From NCBI RefSeq assembly GCF_017356245.1, contig NZ_JAFMZZ010000004.1:751163-815162 (forward strand): a stretch of DNA of 64,000 nt, in the 5' to 3' direction. Made by a program: the position numbers and the translations under genes. Source of the DNA: Bordetella petrii (GTDB taxonomy: Bacteria > Pseudomonadota > Gammaproteobacteria > Burkholderiales > Burkholderiaceae_B). A model generated the notes under the pieces. The model searched no databases and had not been told where the DNA came from. It worked only from the letters and a program-made list of their open reading frames with translations. The first letter of the stretch is position 1. Every line of letters begins with the position of its first letter. This document shows positions 51,248-59,744 of the stretch, piece by piece.

Positions 51248-51958
51248 ATGAACACTTCGAAGCCGGCCTCCGAGGCCGCCCTTGCCGCCGTACCCGCCAA
51301 AGCCCGCACCGCCCTGGGCGAGCAGACGCGCACCGAGATCCTGGACGTGGCCGAGACAATCTGCGCGCGCGAAGGGTTCGAGGGGCTGTCCATCCGCGCC
51401 ATCGCGAATGTGGCGGGCGTGAACGTGGCGGCGATCAGCTACTACTTCGGCTCCAAGCGCCAGCTGTTCGAGGCCATGTTCCGGCGCCGCGTGGTGCCGG
51501 TGAACGAAGAGCGCCTGGCCATGCTCGGCCAGTGCCGGCTGCGGCAGGGCGGCGACTACCTGAAAAGCGTGATCCGCGCCTTCATCACGCCGCCCATGAA
51601 ACTGACCGACTTTGTCGACCCCAGCGGGCGTCCGGCGCTGGTGGTCATGCAGTTCCTGGCGCGTGTGTTCGCCATGCCGGGTGAAGACGCGTTCTTGCTG
51701 GAGTACTACGAGCCGGTGCGCAGCCGCTTCGTCGAGGCCCTGTGCCAGGGCTTGCCCGACTTGCAGCTAGAGGACGTCATCTGGCGCTACAACCTGATGG
51801 TGGGCGCGCTGATCTACGCCATGGCGGGCACGGTGCGCATGACGCGCGTGCCGCAGGCGTTTCCCGACAGCGCGCCGCATGCTCCGGCCTCGGCCGACGA
51901 GGCCATCGGCCAGATGGTGCGGTTCTTGAGCGCGGGCATGCGCGCGCCCAAGGCCTGA
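51248..51958 (+). CDS. TetR/AcrR family transcriptional regulator
   Basis: A 236-residue TetR-type regulator. The HTH domain is at about residues 30-80 (RTEILDVAETICAREGFEGL, SIRAIANVAGVNVAAISYYF, GSKRQLFEAMF); the C-terminal helical domain is of the type with a DUF1956-like motif. It is divergent from the nine-gene BKACE operon and probably represses it through the palindrome at 50940. The last genes on the other side (Ugp-type permease) are convergent, so they are not likely targets. Confidence 0.9.
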   Translation: MNTSKPASEAALAAVPAKARTALGEQTRTEILDVAETICAREGFEGLSIRAIANVAGVNVAAISYYFGSKRQLFEAMFRRRVVPVNEERLAMLGQCRLRQGGDYLKSVIRAFITPPMKLTDFVDPSGRPALVVMQFLARVFAMPGEDAFLLEYYEPVRSRFVEALCQGLPDLQLEDVIWRYNLMVGALIYAMAGTVRMTRVPQAFPDSAPHAPASADEAIGQMVRFLSAGMRAPKA

Positions 51959-51965
51959 GCAGGCC

Positions 51966-52766
51966 CTAGCGTATCCCGGCGCGCATGAACGACTGCACGA
52001 ACTGCCGCTGGAACAGCAGGAACCCCACCAGCAGCGGCGCGGCCGACAGCAGCGTGGCTGCCGTGATGACCGACCAGTCGATGCCCTGGTCGGTGGCGGC
52101 GAACACCTGCAGGCCCACGGTCAACGGCCGCGACTCCACCGAGTTGGTGATGATCAGCGGCCACAGGAAGTTGTTCCAGTGGTGGCTGACCGATACCAGG
52201 CCATAGGCCACATAGATGGGCCTGGCCAGCGGCACGTACACCTTCATCAGCACCTGCAGCGGCCCGGCGCCTTCCACGCGCGCGGCTTCTTCCAGCTCGC
52301 GCGGCACGGTCTTGAAGGTTTGCCGCAGCAGGAAGATGCCGAAGGCCGAGGCGAAGTACGGCAGGCCCACCGCGAACACCGTATCGCGCACGCCCAGCAG
52401 GCTCATCGAGCGGTAGTTTTCCACCAGCAGCACATCGGGCATGATCATCAGCTGCAGCAGCACCAGCATGAAGACCAGGTCGCGCCCGCGGAATTCGAAG
52501 CGGGCGAAGGCATAGCCCGCCAGGGTCGACAGCACCAGCTGCGCCGCCAGCACCATGGTGACCAGCATGAAGGTGTTCAGGAAATAGCGCGGGAACGGCG
52601 CCGCGTGCCAGGCGCGGCTGAAGTTCTCGAGCGTCAGGGGGGCCAGCAGGTCGAAGCGGGTGGCGTAGGCGGGGGGATGGAACGCGGCCCAAAGCGCATA
52701 GGCCAGCGGCAGTATCCATAGCAGGCCAAGCAGCCAGGCGCCCAGGGTGTCGAGCTTGCGGGTCAT
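51966..52766 (-). CDS. ABC transporter permease, UgpE/MalG-type
   Basis: A 266-residue inner-membrane permease with about six helices. The EAA motif that contacts the ATPase is EEAARVEGAGPLQVLMKVYVP cut here at residues 160-180 (EEAARVEGAGPLQVLMKVY). It begins with its ATG overlapping the stop codon of the first permease (ATGA). It is the last gene of the operon ATPase - binding protein - permease - permease. The family imports sugars or glycerol-3-phosphate; here linkage to a phosphodiesterase and a shared operator favour an organophosphate. Confidence 0.9.
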   Translation of the reverse strand: MTRKLDTLGAWLLGLLWILPLAYALWAAFHPPAYATRFDLLAPLTLENFSRAWHAAPFPRYFLNTFMLVTMVLAAQLVLSTLAGYAFARFEFRGRDLVFMLVLLQLMIMPDVLLVENYRSMSLLGVRDTVFAVGLPYFASAFGIFLLRQTFKTVPRELEEAARVEGAGPLQVLMKVYVPLARPIYVAYGLVSVSHHWNNFLWPLIITNSVESRPLTVGLQVFAATDQGIDWSVITAATLLSAAPLLVGFLLFQRQFVQSFMRAGIR

Positions 52767-53638
52767 TGGTAGTGCGTCCTGCGGTCGAGCCAGCGGAACT
52801 TCACCAGCGCGGTGACGGCCAGTATCAGCAGCAGCACCACGGTCAGCGTGGCCGCGTATGACGTGTCCCAGAAACTGAAGCCCACCTGGTAGATGTAGAA
52901 CAGCAGCAGCGTGCTGGCATTGTCGGGCCCGCCGCGCGTCATCACCACCACGTGGTCGACCAGCCGGAAGGCGTTGATCAGCGCGTTGACCAGCACGAAC
53001 AGCGTGGTGGGCATCAGCAGCGGCCACAGCACGCGCCGGAAGTACTGCCAGCGCGAGGCGCCTTCCAGCAGCGCCGCCTCGCGCAGCGAGGGCGAGACGG
53101 TCTGCAGGGCGGCCAGGTAGAAAATCATGAAGAAGCCGGCTTCTTTCCAGATGGTGACGACCATCAGCGCCGGCAGGGCTGTGTCGCGGCTGCCCAGCCA
53201 GTTCGGGCCGGCCGCGCCGAACCAGTGCATGACCTGCGCGATCAGGCCGTACTGCGGGGTGTAGAAGAACAGCCAGATGTTGGCCACGGCCACCATGGGC
53301 AGCACGGTGGGCGTGAAGTAAGCCATGCGCAGGAAACCGCGGCCGGCCAGGTTGCGGTTGACCCACAGGGCCATGACCAGCGCGATGGCGATCGACAGGG
53401 GGATGGTGCCCAGCGCGAACCACAGGTTGTTCCAGAGCGCCTGCCAGAACACCGGGTCGTCGCGCATCAATGCGTAGTTTTCCAGCCCCACGAAGCGCGC
53501 CGGCCGGCTGCCCCGCGGGGTGGAAAAAAAGCTGTGCCACAGCGTGGCCAGCGCCGGGTAGTGCGTGAACGCGGCCAGCAGCACCAGGGCCGGCAGCAGC
53601 AGCAGCCAGCCATACACCGCCTGCAGGGACCGGTTCAT
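52763..53638 (-). CDS. ABC transporter permease, UgpA/MalF-type
   Basis: A 291-residue permease of the carbohydrate-uptake 1 class. About six membrane segments are visible, the first at residues 10-30 (YGWLLLLPALVLLAAFTHYP). The EAA loop is REAALLEGASRWQYFRRVLW near residue 180. It follows the binding protein gene after 12 bases and overlaps the next permease by four. Together the two permeases make the heterodimeric membrane channel. Confidence 0.9.
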   Translation of the reverse strand: MNRSLQAVYGWLLLLPALVLLAAFTHYPALATLWHSFFSTPRGSRPARFVGLENYALMRDDPVFWQALWNNLWFALGTIPLSIAIALVMALWVNRNLAGRGFLRMAYFTPTVLPMVAVANIWLFFYTPQYGLIAQVMHWFGAAGPNWLGSRDTALPALMVVTIWKEAGFFMIFYLAALQTVSPSLREAALLEGASRWQYFRRVLWPLLMPTTLFVLVNALINAFRLVDHVVVMTRGGPDNASTLLLFYIYQVGFSFWDTSYAATLTVVLLLILAVTALVKFRWLDRRTHYQ

Positions 53639-53650
53639 CGCCCCGGCGCC

Positions 53651-54946
53651 TTAGCGGTAAGCACGCAGGATGCGGTCGGCCTCGCGCTGCGCGTCGGCCA
53701 TGGCCTGCTGCGGCGTCTTCGAGCCGGTCAGCATGGCCTGCAGGGCGTCATTCAGCGACTTGGTCACGCGCTGGTTCTCGTGGGTGGAGAACTCGGCCAC
53801 GCTGACCGACAGCTGGTCGCGCGCCACGGTGGCGGCGGGTACTTCGGCGGCGTACTTCTTCATCTTGTCGGTTTCCCACGCCGCCGGCGTGACGGCCACG
53901 TAGCCGGTGGCGATGCTCCAGTCGGCCGCGCGTTCCGGCGTGGTGGCCCACTGCGCGAACTTCAGCGCGGCCGCCTGCTGCTCGGGCGTGCCGCTCTTGA
54001 AAATATAGAAGTTGCCGCCGCCGGTGGGGCTGCCGCCGCGCTTGGCCTTGGGCATCATGGCCACGCCGAACGGGAAGTCGGCGTTCTTGCGGATGTTGGT
54101 CAGGTTGCCGGTGGTGGTCCAGACGATGGCCGCTTTCTTTTCCAGGAAGTCCTTGGGCGTGGTGCCCCAGTCGACCGTGCCGCGCGGCATCACCCCGTGC
54201 TTGGCCGACAGGTCGTTCCAGAACTGCGCCGCCTCGATCACCGCGGGTTTGTCCAGGTACACCTGGTTGCCTTCCTCGTTCATCAGGATGGCGTCGTTGG
54301 GCGTGGTCAGGGCCTGGAACAGCCAGTACGCGAATGCGCCGCCCGACGGGATCTTGATGCCCCACTGCGTGACGTTGCCGGACGCATCTTTCTTGGTGAG
54401 CTTCTTGCTGTAGTCGACCAGCTCGTCCCAGGTGGCGGGGGCGTGTTCGGGGTCCAGGCCGGCCGCCTTGAACAGGTCTTTGTTGTAGTACATCACGATG
54501 GTCGAGCGCTGGAACGGCACGCCCCACACGTGGCCGCCAGTGCGGCTGTTCTGCATGAAGGCGTCGTAGAACCCGCCCAGCCATTTCTTGTCGGCGTCGG
54601 ACTTGGCCAGCCCGTCGACGGGCACGATGGCGTCTTCGTCGATGAGCGTGAACATGTCGGTCGACAGCAGCACCGCCAGCTGCGGCGGCGTGCCGCCCTT
54701 CAGCGCGGTCAGGGCCTTGGCGATGGAGTCCTGGTACGAGCCGGCGTAAATGGGCTTGATGTCGATGCCGGGGTTGTCTTTCTCGAACGCCGCGACCATG
54801 TCGTCGACGATCTTGGTAATGGGGCCGCCCACGGCCACCGGGTAGTAGAACTCGACTTCTACGGGCTTGTCCTGCGCATACAGCGGCAGCGAGAAAAAGG
54901 CGCCGGCCAGGGCGGCTGCCAGGGCTTTGAGGGCGATGCGTCGCAT
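53651..54946 (-). CDS. extracellular solute-binding protein, UgpB-like
   Basis: A 431-residue family-1 binding protein. Signal peptide (residues 1-25, LKALAAALAGAFFSLPLYAQ) and the mature start PVEVEFYYPVAVGGPITKIV resemble UgpB, whose mature chain similarly starts VEFWHSMEG or a related form; PIYAGSYQDSIAKALTALKG matches the UgpB-type second strand and VPFQRSTIVMYYNKDLFKAA the hinge. The true start is MRRIALKA at 54946. UgpB binds glycerol-3-phosphate or glycerophosphocholine; the ligand here may be related. Confidence 0.88.
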   Translation of the reverse strand: MRRIALKALAAALAGAFFSLPLYAQDKPVEVEFYYPVAVGGPITKIVDDMVAAFEKDNPGIDIKPIYAGSYQDSIAKALTALKGGTPPQLAVLLSTDMFTLIDEDAIVPVDGLAKSDADKKWLGGFYDAFMQNSRTGGHVWGVPFQRSTIVMYYNKDLFKAAGLDPEHAPATWDELVDYSKKLTKKDASGNVTQWGIKIPSGGAFAYWLFQALTTPNDAILMNEEGNQVYLDKPAVIEAAQFWNDLSAKHGVMPRGTVDWGTTPKDFLEKKAAIVWTTTGNLTNIRKNADFPFGVAMMPKAKRGGSPTGGGNFYIFKSGTPEQQAAALKFAQWATTPERAADWSIATGYVAVTPAAWETDKMKKYAAEVPAATVARDQLSVSVAEFSTHENQRVTKSLNDALQAMLTGSKTPQQAMADAQREADRILRAYR

Positions 54947-54957
54947 GATGGCTTTTC

Positions 54958-56031
54958 CTAGAGGGAACCGGCGCCGGAGCGCCCGGGGGTGGAGATGACC
55001 GCCGTGTCGGCGGCGAAGAAATGCTGGTGCTCGGGCCGCCACGACAGGCCCAGCGCGTCGCCGGCGGTGGCGCGCAGGTGTCCCGCCACGCGCACGGCCA
55101 CGCCGCTGCTGTTGCCCATGCGGCACACCACGATGGAATCGGCGCCGAAGTACTCCACGCTTTCCACGCTGGCGGGCCGTCCATCGGCATCGATGCGTAT
55201 GTGTTCGGGGCGCACGCCCAGGCGCGCCGCGCCGGGCGGCGCGTGCGGCACGGGCGCATCCCGCAGGCCGTCGATGACGTGCGCGCCGCCCTGCTCGGCC
55301 AGGCCGATCAGGTTCATGGGGGGCGTGCCGATGAAGCGCGCCGCGAACTCGGTGGCGGGCCGGGCATACAACCCGTCGGGCGTGTCCAGCTGCTCGATGC
55401 GGCCGTTGCGCAGCAGCACCACCTGGTCGGCCATGCTCATGGCTTCGGTCTGGTCGTGCGTGACATACACCATGGTGATGCCCAGCGCCTGCTGCAGGGC
55501 GCGGATCTCGCGCCGCATGTCGTGGCGCAGCTGCGCGTCCAGGTTCGACAGCGGTTCGTCCATCAGGCACACCGGCGCTTCGGAAATGACCGCGCGGCCC
55601 AGCGCCACGCGCTGCTGCTGCCCGCCCGACAGCTGCGAGGGCTTGCGGTCCAGCAGCGGCGACAGGCCCAGCAGCTCGGCCACGCGCTGCAGGCGGCGCG
55701 GGTAGTCGGCCGCCGGTTCTTTACGGACCTTCAGGCCGAACAGGATGTTCTCGCGCACCGACAGATGCGGGAACAGGGCATACGACTGGAACACCATCGA
55801 GATATGGCGCTGCGACGGCGGCAGGAGGGTAACGTCGCGGTCGCCGATGCGGATGCGGCCCGAGGTGGGCGTGTCCAGCCCCGCGATCATGCGCAGCGTG
55901 GTCGACTTGCCGCAGCCCGACGGCCCCAGCAGCACGGTGAAGCTGCCCGCGGGCGCGGTGAAGCCGACGCCCTGGATCGCGGCGGCCTCGCCATATTGCT
56001 TGGTCAGGTCTTCCAGGATGAGCGTGGACAT
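54958..56031 (-). CDS. ABC transporter ATPase, UgpC/MalK-type
   Basis: A 357-residue ABC ATPase with C-terminal TOBE regulatory domains. Walker A is GPSGCGKST (near residue 37), Q-loop VFQSYALFPH, signature LSGGQQQRVALGRAV (near 134), Walker B CLMDEPLSNLD and the switch His in VTHDQTEAMS. The C-terminal region from residue 240 carries the MalK/UgpC regulatory part (GVRPEHIRIDADGRPASVES). It is the first gene of the Ugp-type operon, preceded by the operator at 56074. Confidence 0.92.
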   Translation of the reverse strand: MSTLILEDLTKQYGEAAAIQGVGFTAPAGSFTVLLGPSGCGKSTTLRMIAGLDTPTSGRIRIGDRDVTLLPPSQRHISMVFQSYALFPHLSVRENILFGLKVRKEPAADYPRRLQRVAELLGLSPLLDRKPSQLSGGQQQRVALGRAVISEAPVCLMDEPLSNLDAQLRHDMRREIRALQQALGITMVYVTHDQTEAMSMADQVVLLRNGRIEQLDTPDGLYARPATEFAARFIGTPPMNLIGLAEQGGAHVIDGLRDAPVPHAPPGAARLGVRPEHIRIDADGRPASVESVEYFGADSIVVCRMGNSSGVAVRVAGHLRATAGDALGLSWRPEHQHFFAADTAVISTPGRSGAGSL

Positions 56032-56073
56032 GGTTATTGGATATGTAATGTCAGGCTGTCATTCTGGCGGCAA

Positions 56074-56089
56074 ATGAAATCCTTTTCAT
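56074..56089. promoter_or_regulatory. LacI-type operator upstream of Ugp-type operon
   Basis: ATGAAATCCTTTTCAT, 43 bases before the ATPase start. It equals the site at the LacI gene (61812-61827, read on the minus strand) in 15 of 16 positions, so both operons are probably controlled by that regulator. Confidence 0.8.
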
Positions 56090-56135
56090 TCTGCGGTGCA
56101 AACATGACGCCGCCGTGTCAGGGCCGGGGCCCCGG

Positions 56136-56957
56136 TCATTCGTCGATCAGGGTTCCGCCTTCATGAAAGGGGTACGGGCCCGCATAGGCGCCGATGTAGG
56201 CGTGGTGCGTCACCAGCGCGCCCTCGCGCCATTCGTGCAGATGAAAGCCCGGCGGCTCCATCACGAAAGCCGAGGGCCCGTCGGGCCGCAGGTCCAGCGC
56301 CACCTGGTGGGCCGGGCCGGGGCAGGTCGAGGCCACGGTGCCGCCGAAACGCCGGAAAATGGTGCGGTGCAAATGGCCGCACAGGATTCTTTCGACATTC
56401 GGATGCGCCGCCACGATCTGTTCCAGCTCGGCCGCGCCCTCCAGCAGGCCGATGGCGTCCATGTGGGCGATGCCGGTGGCGAACGGCGGATGATGCATGG
56501 CAATGGCGGTGGGGCGGCCGGGCTGTTCGGCCAGGCGTTCGCGCAGCCATTGCAGCCGCCGCGCGCACAGCGCGCCGTGGCTTTGCATGGGCACCACGGT
56601 GTCCAGCATCAGCAGGCGTAGCGGATGGTCTTCCACTGTGTACTGCACATAATCGTCCATGTCCCGCAGGTAGCGGTGCGCGGGGAAGGCGGCCACCAGC
56701 TCTGCGCGCGCGTCGTGGTTGCCCGGCATCAGGAAGTACGGCGCGCGCAGGCCGTCCAGCATGCCTTTCAGGTGGGCGTATTCCTGCGGGCGCCCGAAGT
56801 CGGTCAGGTCGCCGCTGATGATCACCAGCGTGGGCGCGGGGTCCAGCCGGTTCAGTGCATCGATGGCCGGCGGCAGGTAGCGGTCGGTCTCGACCACGCG
56901 ATAAGCCTTCTGGCCCGGCATGCGGATATGCAGGTCAGTGATCTGTGCGATAAGCAT
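56136..56957 (-). CDS. GpdQ/CpdA-like metallophosphodiesterase
   Basis: A 273-residue class III cyclic-nucleotide/glycerophosphodiester phosphodiesterase. All metal motifs are present: IAQITDLHIR (Asp8, His10), VIISGDLTDFG (Asp), MPGNHDARAEL (Asn, His), AMHHPPFATG (His) and CGHLHRTIFR (His, His). There is no signal peptide, so it acts in the cytoplasm. It lies between the two ABC operons, 69 bases after the AfuC-like ATPase gene, and probably is the last gene of the LacI operon. It may hydrolyse an imported glycerophosphodiester, feeding glycerol-3-phosphate or glycerol to metabolism. Confidence 0.9.
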   Translation of the reverse strand: MLIAQITDLHIRMPGQKAYRVVETDRYLPPAIDALNRLDPAPTLVIISGDLTDFGRPQEYAHLKGMLDGLRAPYFLMPGNHDARAELVAAFPAHRYLRDMDDYVQYTVEDHPLRLLMLDTVVPMQSHGALCARRLQWLRERLAEQPGRPTAIAMHHPPFATGIAHMDAIGLLEGAAELEQIVAAHPNVERILCGHLHRTIFRRFGGTVASTCPGPAHQVALDLRPDGPSAFVMEPPGFHLHEWREGALVTHHAYIGAYAGPYPFHEGGTLIDE

Positions 56958-57026
56958 GATGAGAAATATCCCGAATCAACAAGGCGCGGCACGGCAGCGT
57001 GCCGCAAGCAGCAGGCCAGGGCCCGT

Positions 57027-58037
57027 TCATGCGTGGCCGCCGGGGGCGCCGGCCGGCCCGGGGGCCACCACGACGCTGACGGTTTCGCCCGCCGCGTGGC
57101 CGCTGTGGGCGGGCGCCACCACGGGAAAGCGCTGGCCGTCGTCCAGCCCGATTTCATAGCGCACCGAGCCGCCCAGGAAAAAACGCGCCAGCACGCGCGC
57201 GGGCAAGGCGCCGGCGCGCGCCGGCTCCAGCCGCGCTTCGTGCGGGCGGAACGCCAGGCTGCCGGCGCCCGCCACCAGCACGCCGCCCTGCAGCCCCGCC
57301 TGCACGCGGCACAGGGTGCCCAGGAACTCGGCCACGAAATCGCTGGCCGGCTCGCGGTACAGGGCCTCGGCCGTGCCCACCTGCTCCAGGTGCCCGGCCG
57401 ACATGACGGCAATGCGGTCGCCCAGCATCATGGCCTCGTCCTGGTCGTGCGTGACGATTACCGTGGTGACGCGCAGCTGGCGCAGCATCTGGGCCAGCTC
57501 GACACGCAGGTGCTCGCGCAGCTTGGCGTCCAGCGCGGTCAGCGGTTCGTCCAGCAGCAGCACGCGCGGCTCGATGGCCAGGGCGCGCGCCAGCGCCACG
57601 CGCTGCCGCTGGCCGCCGGACAGCTGGTCGACGCGGCGGTCGGCAAAGCCCTCCAGCCGCACCAGCGCCAGCAGCTCGCGCGCGCGCCGGTCGCGCTCGG
57701 CCGCGCCTACGTCGCGCACGCGCAGGCCATAGACCACATTCTGCGCCACCGACATGTTGGGAAACAGCGCGTAGCTCTGGAACACTACGCCCACGCCGCG
57801 CGCTTCGGGCGGCAGCGCCGTGACCTCATCGTCGCCGAAGCGGATCGACGCGCCCGCGTCGGCCTGCTCCAGGCCGCATATCAGGCGCAGCAGCGTGGTC
57901 TTGCCGCAGCCCGACGGACCCAGCAGCGCCAGCGTCTCGCCGCCCCGCACTTGCAGGTCGATGGGCTGCAGGGCGCGCGAGCCGTCCGGCCAGGTCTTGG
58001 CGCAGCGGGTCAGGGTAATGGCAACAGGGTCGGTCAT
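57027..58037 (-). CDS. ABC transporter ATPase (FbpC/PhnT/PotA-type)
   Basis: A 336-residue ABC ATPase. Walker A GPSGCGKTT (near residue 40), Q-loop VVFQSYALFPN, signature QLSGGQRQRVALARAL, Walker B VLLLDEPLTALD and HDQDEAMM are all present, and a C-terminal TOBE region follows from residue 270. Its ATG overlaps the stop of the permease gene by four bases. With two permeases and a binding protein it forms an importer related to Fe3+ (FbpC), 2-aminoethylphosphonate (PhnT) and polyamine (PotA) systems. The phosphodiesterase gene follows. Confidence 0.9.
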   Translation of the reverse strand: MTDPVAITLTRCAKTWPDGSRALQPIDLQVRGGETLALLGPSGCGKTTLLRLICGLEQADAGASIRFGDDEVTALPPEARGVGVVFQSYALFPNMSVAQNVVYGLRVRDVGAAERDRRARELLALVRLEGFADRRVDQLSGGQRQRVALARALAIEPRVLLLDEPLTALDAKLREHLRVELAQMLRQLRVTTVIVTHDQDEAMMLGDRIAVMSAGHLEQVGTAEALYREPASDFVAEFLGTLCRVQAGLQGGVLVAGAGSLAFRPHEARLEPARAGALPARVLARFFLGGSVRYEIGLDDGQRFPVVAPAHSGHAAGETVSVVVAPGPAGAPGGHA

Positions 58038-58855
58038 GATGACGGGATCCGGGTAGAGGCAAGGCGGGACGGCCGGTCGCCGCGCGCGGCCAGCCACTGC
58101 AGCCCCACCAGCAGCGGCACCAGCATCAGCAGGAACACCAGCGTGTAGGCCGAGGCGATCTCCAGCCGCATCGAGGCGTAGCTGTCGGCCAGGCCGACCG
58201 GCAGGGTCTTGGTCAGCGGCGTGTGCAGCAGCCAGGTCAGGTTGAATTCGCCGATCGACAGCGTCAGCACGGTAAGCGCGCCGGTGACGATGCCGGATGC
58301 GGCATTGGGCACCACGATCTGCAGGAAGCGCTGCGTGCGCGACGCGCCCAGCGTGGCGGCGGCCTCGTCCAGCGTGGCCAGGTCGGCGCCGCGCATGCTG
58401 GCGCGCGCGGCGCGCACCATGAACGGCAGGGTGAACAGCACGTGGCCGATCACAATGAACCAGATGCTGCCGCGCAGGCCGCGCACCGTGCCCCACGACA
58501 CGATCAGCGCCAGCGCCGAGGCCAGGCCGGGCACGGCCACCGGCAGCGTCAGCAGTTCTTCCAGCGCGCGCGCCAGCCGGCCGCGATACAGCGTCAGCAC
58601 CCAGGCGGCCGGCACGCCCACCACGGTGCAGATGGCCAGCGTCAGCAGCGCCACCGCGAACGAGCGCCAGATGGTGTCGGCATACAGCGACCACACTTGC
58701 CCGACCCAGCGCAGGGTCAGGCCGCTGGACAGGCCCACGAAGTAGTTCTTGGTCAGGCCGGCCAGCACCGACAGCACCACCGGCCCGATCAGGAAGGCCG
58801 CCACCGCCAGCGTAACGGCCAGGCCCAGGCGGGTGTCGGTCTTGGAAGCGTTCAT
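58034..58855 (-). CDS. ABC transporter permease (PhnV/PotC-type)
   Basis: A 273-residue membrane protein with about six helices. The first is at residues 12-35 (LAVTLAVAAFLIGPVVLSVL); the EAA loop is LDEAAATLGASRTQRFLQIV near 190. It starts MNASKTDT at 58855, 28 bases after the other permease, and overlaps the ATPase start by four bases (ATGA). The preceding in-frame extension was discarded because of the normal N terminus here. Confidence 0.88.
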   Translation of the reverse strand: MNASKTDTRLGLAVTLAVAAFLIGPVVLSVLAGLTKNYFVGLSSGLTLRWVGQVWSLYADTIWRSFAVALLTLAICTVVGVPAAWVLTLYRGRLARALEELLTLPVAVPGLASALALIVSWGTVRGLRGSIWFIVIGHVLFTLPFMVRAARASMRGADLATLDEAAATLGASRTQRFLQIVVPNAASGIVTGALTVLTLSIGEFNLTWLLHTPLTKTLPVGLADSYASMRLEIASAYTLVFLLMLVPLLVGLQWLAARGDRPSRLASTRIPSS

Positions 58856-58883
58856 GCCGGCATCCTTTGCGTGTTGGCGGTTC

Positions 58884-59699
58884 CTAGCCCGCCGCGCCCA
58901 GGCGCGCGCCGGCCAGGCTGTGCGCCACGTACAGCACGGCCCAGGTGGCCAGGCCCAGCACAATCGACAGGGCGGCCGCCACGGGAATGTTGGCGTAGTT
59001 GGTGAACTCGTTGTAGATGGTGATGGGCAGCACGTCGATCTGGGTGGCCAGGGTGAAGGCGGTGCCGAAGGCGCCCATGCTGGTGGCGAAGCTCATGGCG
59101 CCCGCGCCGATCAGGGCCGGCGTCAGGGCCGGCAGCTCGATGTCGACAAATCGCCGCCATGGGCTGGCCCCCAGCGTGCGCGCCGCTTCCAGCAGGCTGG
59201 CATCGACCTGTTCGGCCGCGGCCGCCAGCACGCCGATGCAGCGCGGCAGCGAAAAATACAGGTAGCCCAGGAACAGCCCGCCCATGCCGTACGCGAACAC
59301 CATGCGTTCGCCCGCCAGCCAGTCGGTAAGGTTGCCGATGACGCCCTGGCGTCCCGCCAGCAGAATGATCAGGAAGCCCACCACCACGCCGGGAAACGCC
59401 AGCGGAAACATCAGCAGCGACATCAGCAGCCGCCGTCCCCGGAAATCGCGGTGCCAGGCCAGGAAGCGGCCCACCGGCAGCGCCAGCAGCAGCGTGGCCA
59501 GCGTGGCGGCCAGCGACAGCGCCACCGTGTTGAACAGGCTGACCCAATACTGCGAGCGGGTCAGCACCGTCAGGTAGGCCGACTGGCCGTTCTTGATCTC
59601 GGCGCCGACCAGCGCCAGGCCAGCCATCGGCAGCAGCCAGAACGCCAGGAACAGCGTCGCCGCGGGCACGGCGAACCAGATCCATCCGCGGCGGGCCAT
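58884..59699 (-). CDS. ABC transporter permease (PhnU/PotB-type)
   Basis: A 271-residue membrane protein with about six helices, beginning MARRGWIWFAVPAATLFLAF. The EAA motif LLEAARTLGASPWRRFVDIE is near 165-185. It follows the binding protein gene after 45 bases and precedes the second permease. Its family transports polyamines, iron or phosphonates. Confidence 0.88.
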   Translation of the reverse strand: MARRGWIWFAVPAATLFLAFWLLPMAGLALVGAEIKNGQSAYLTVLTRSQYWVSLFNTVALSLAATLATLLLALPVGRFLAWHRDFRGRRLLMSLLMFPLAFPGVVVGFLIILLAGRQGVIGNLTDWLAGERMVFAYGMGGLFLGYLYFSLPRCIGVLAAAAEQVDASLLEAARTLGASPWRRFVDIELPALTPALIGAGAMSFATSMGAFGTAFTLATQIDVLPITIYNEFTNYANIPVAAALSIVLGLATWAVLYVAHSLAGARLGAAG

Positions 59700-59744
59700 G
59701 TCAGCGTCCTCGGGTCCGCGCCGGGGCGGCGTGCGCCGGCCGCA

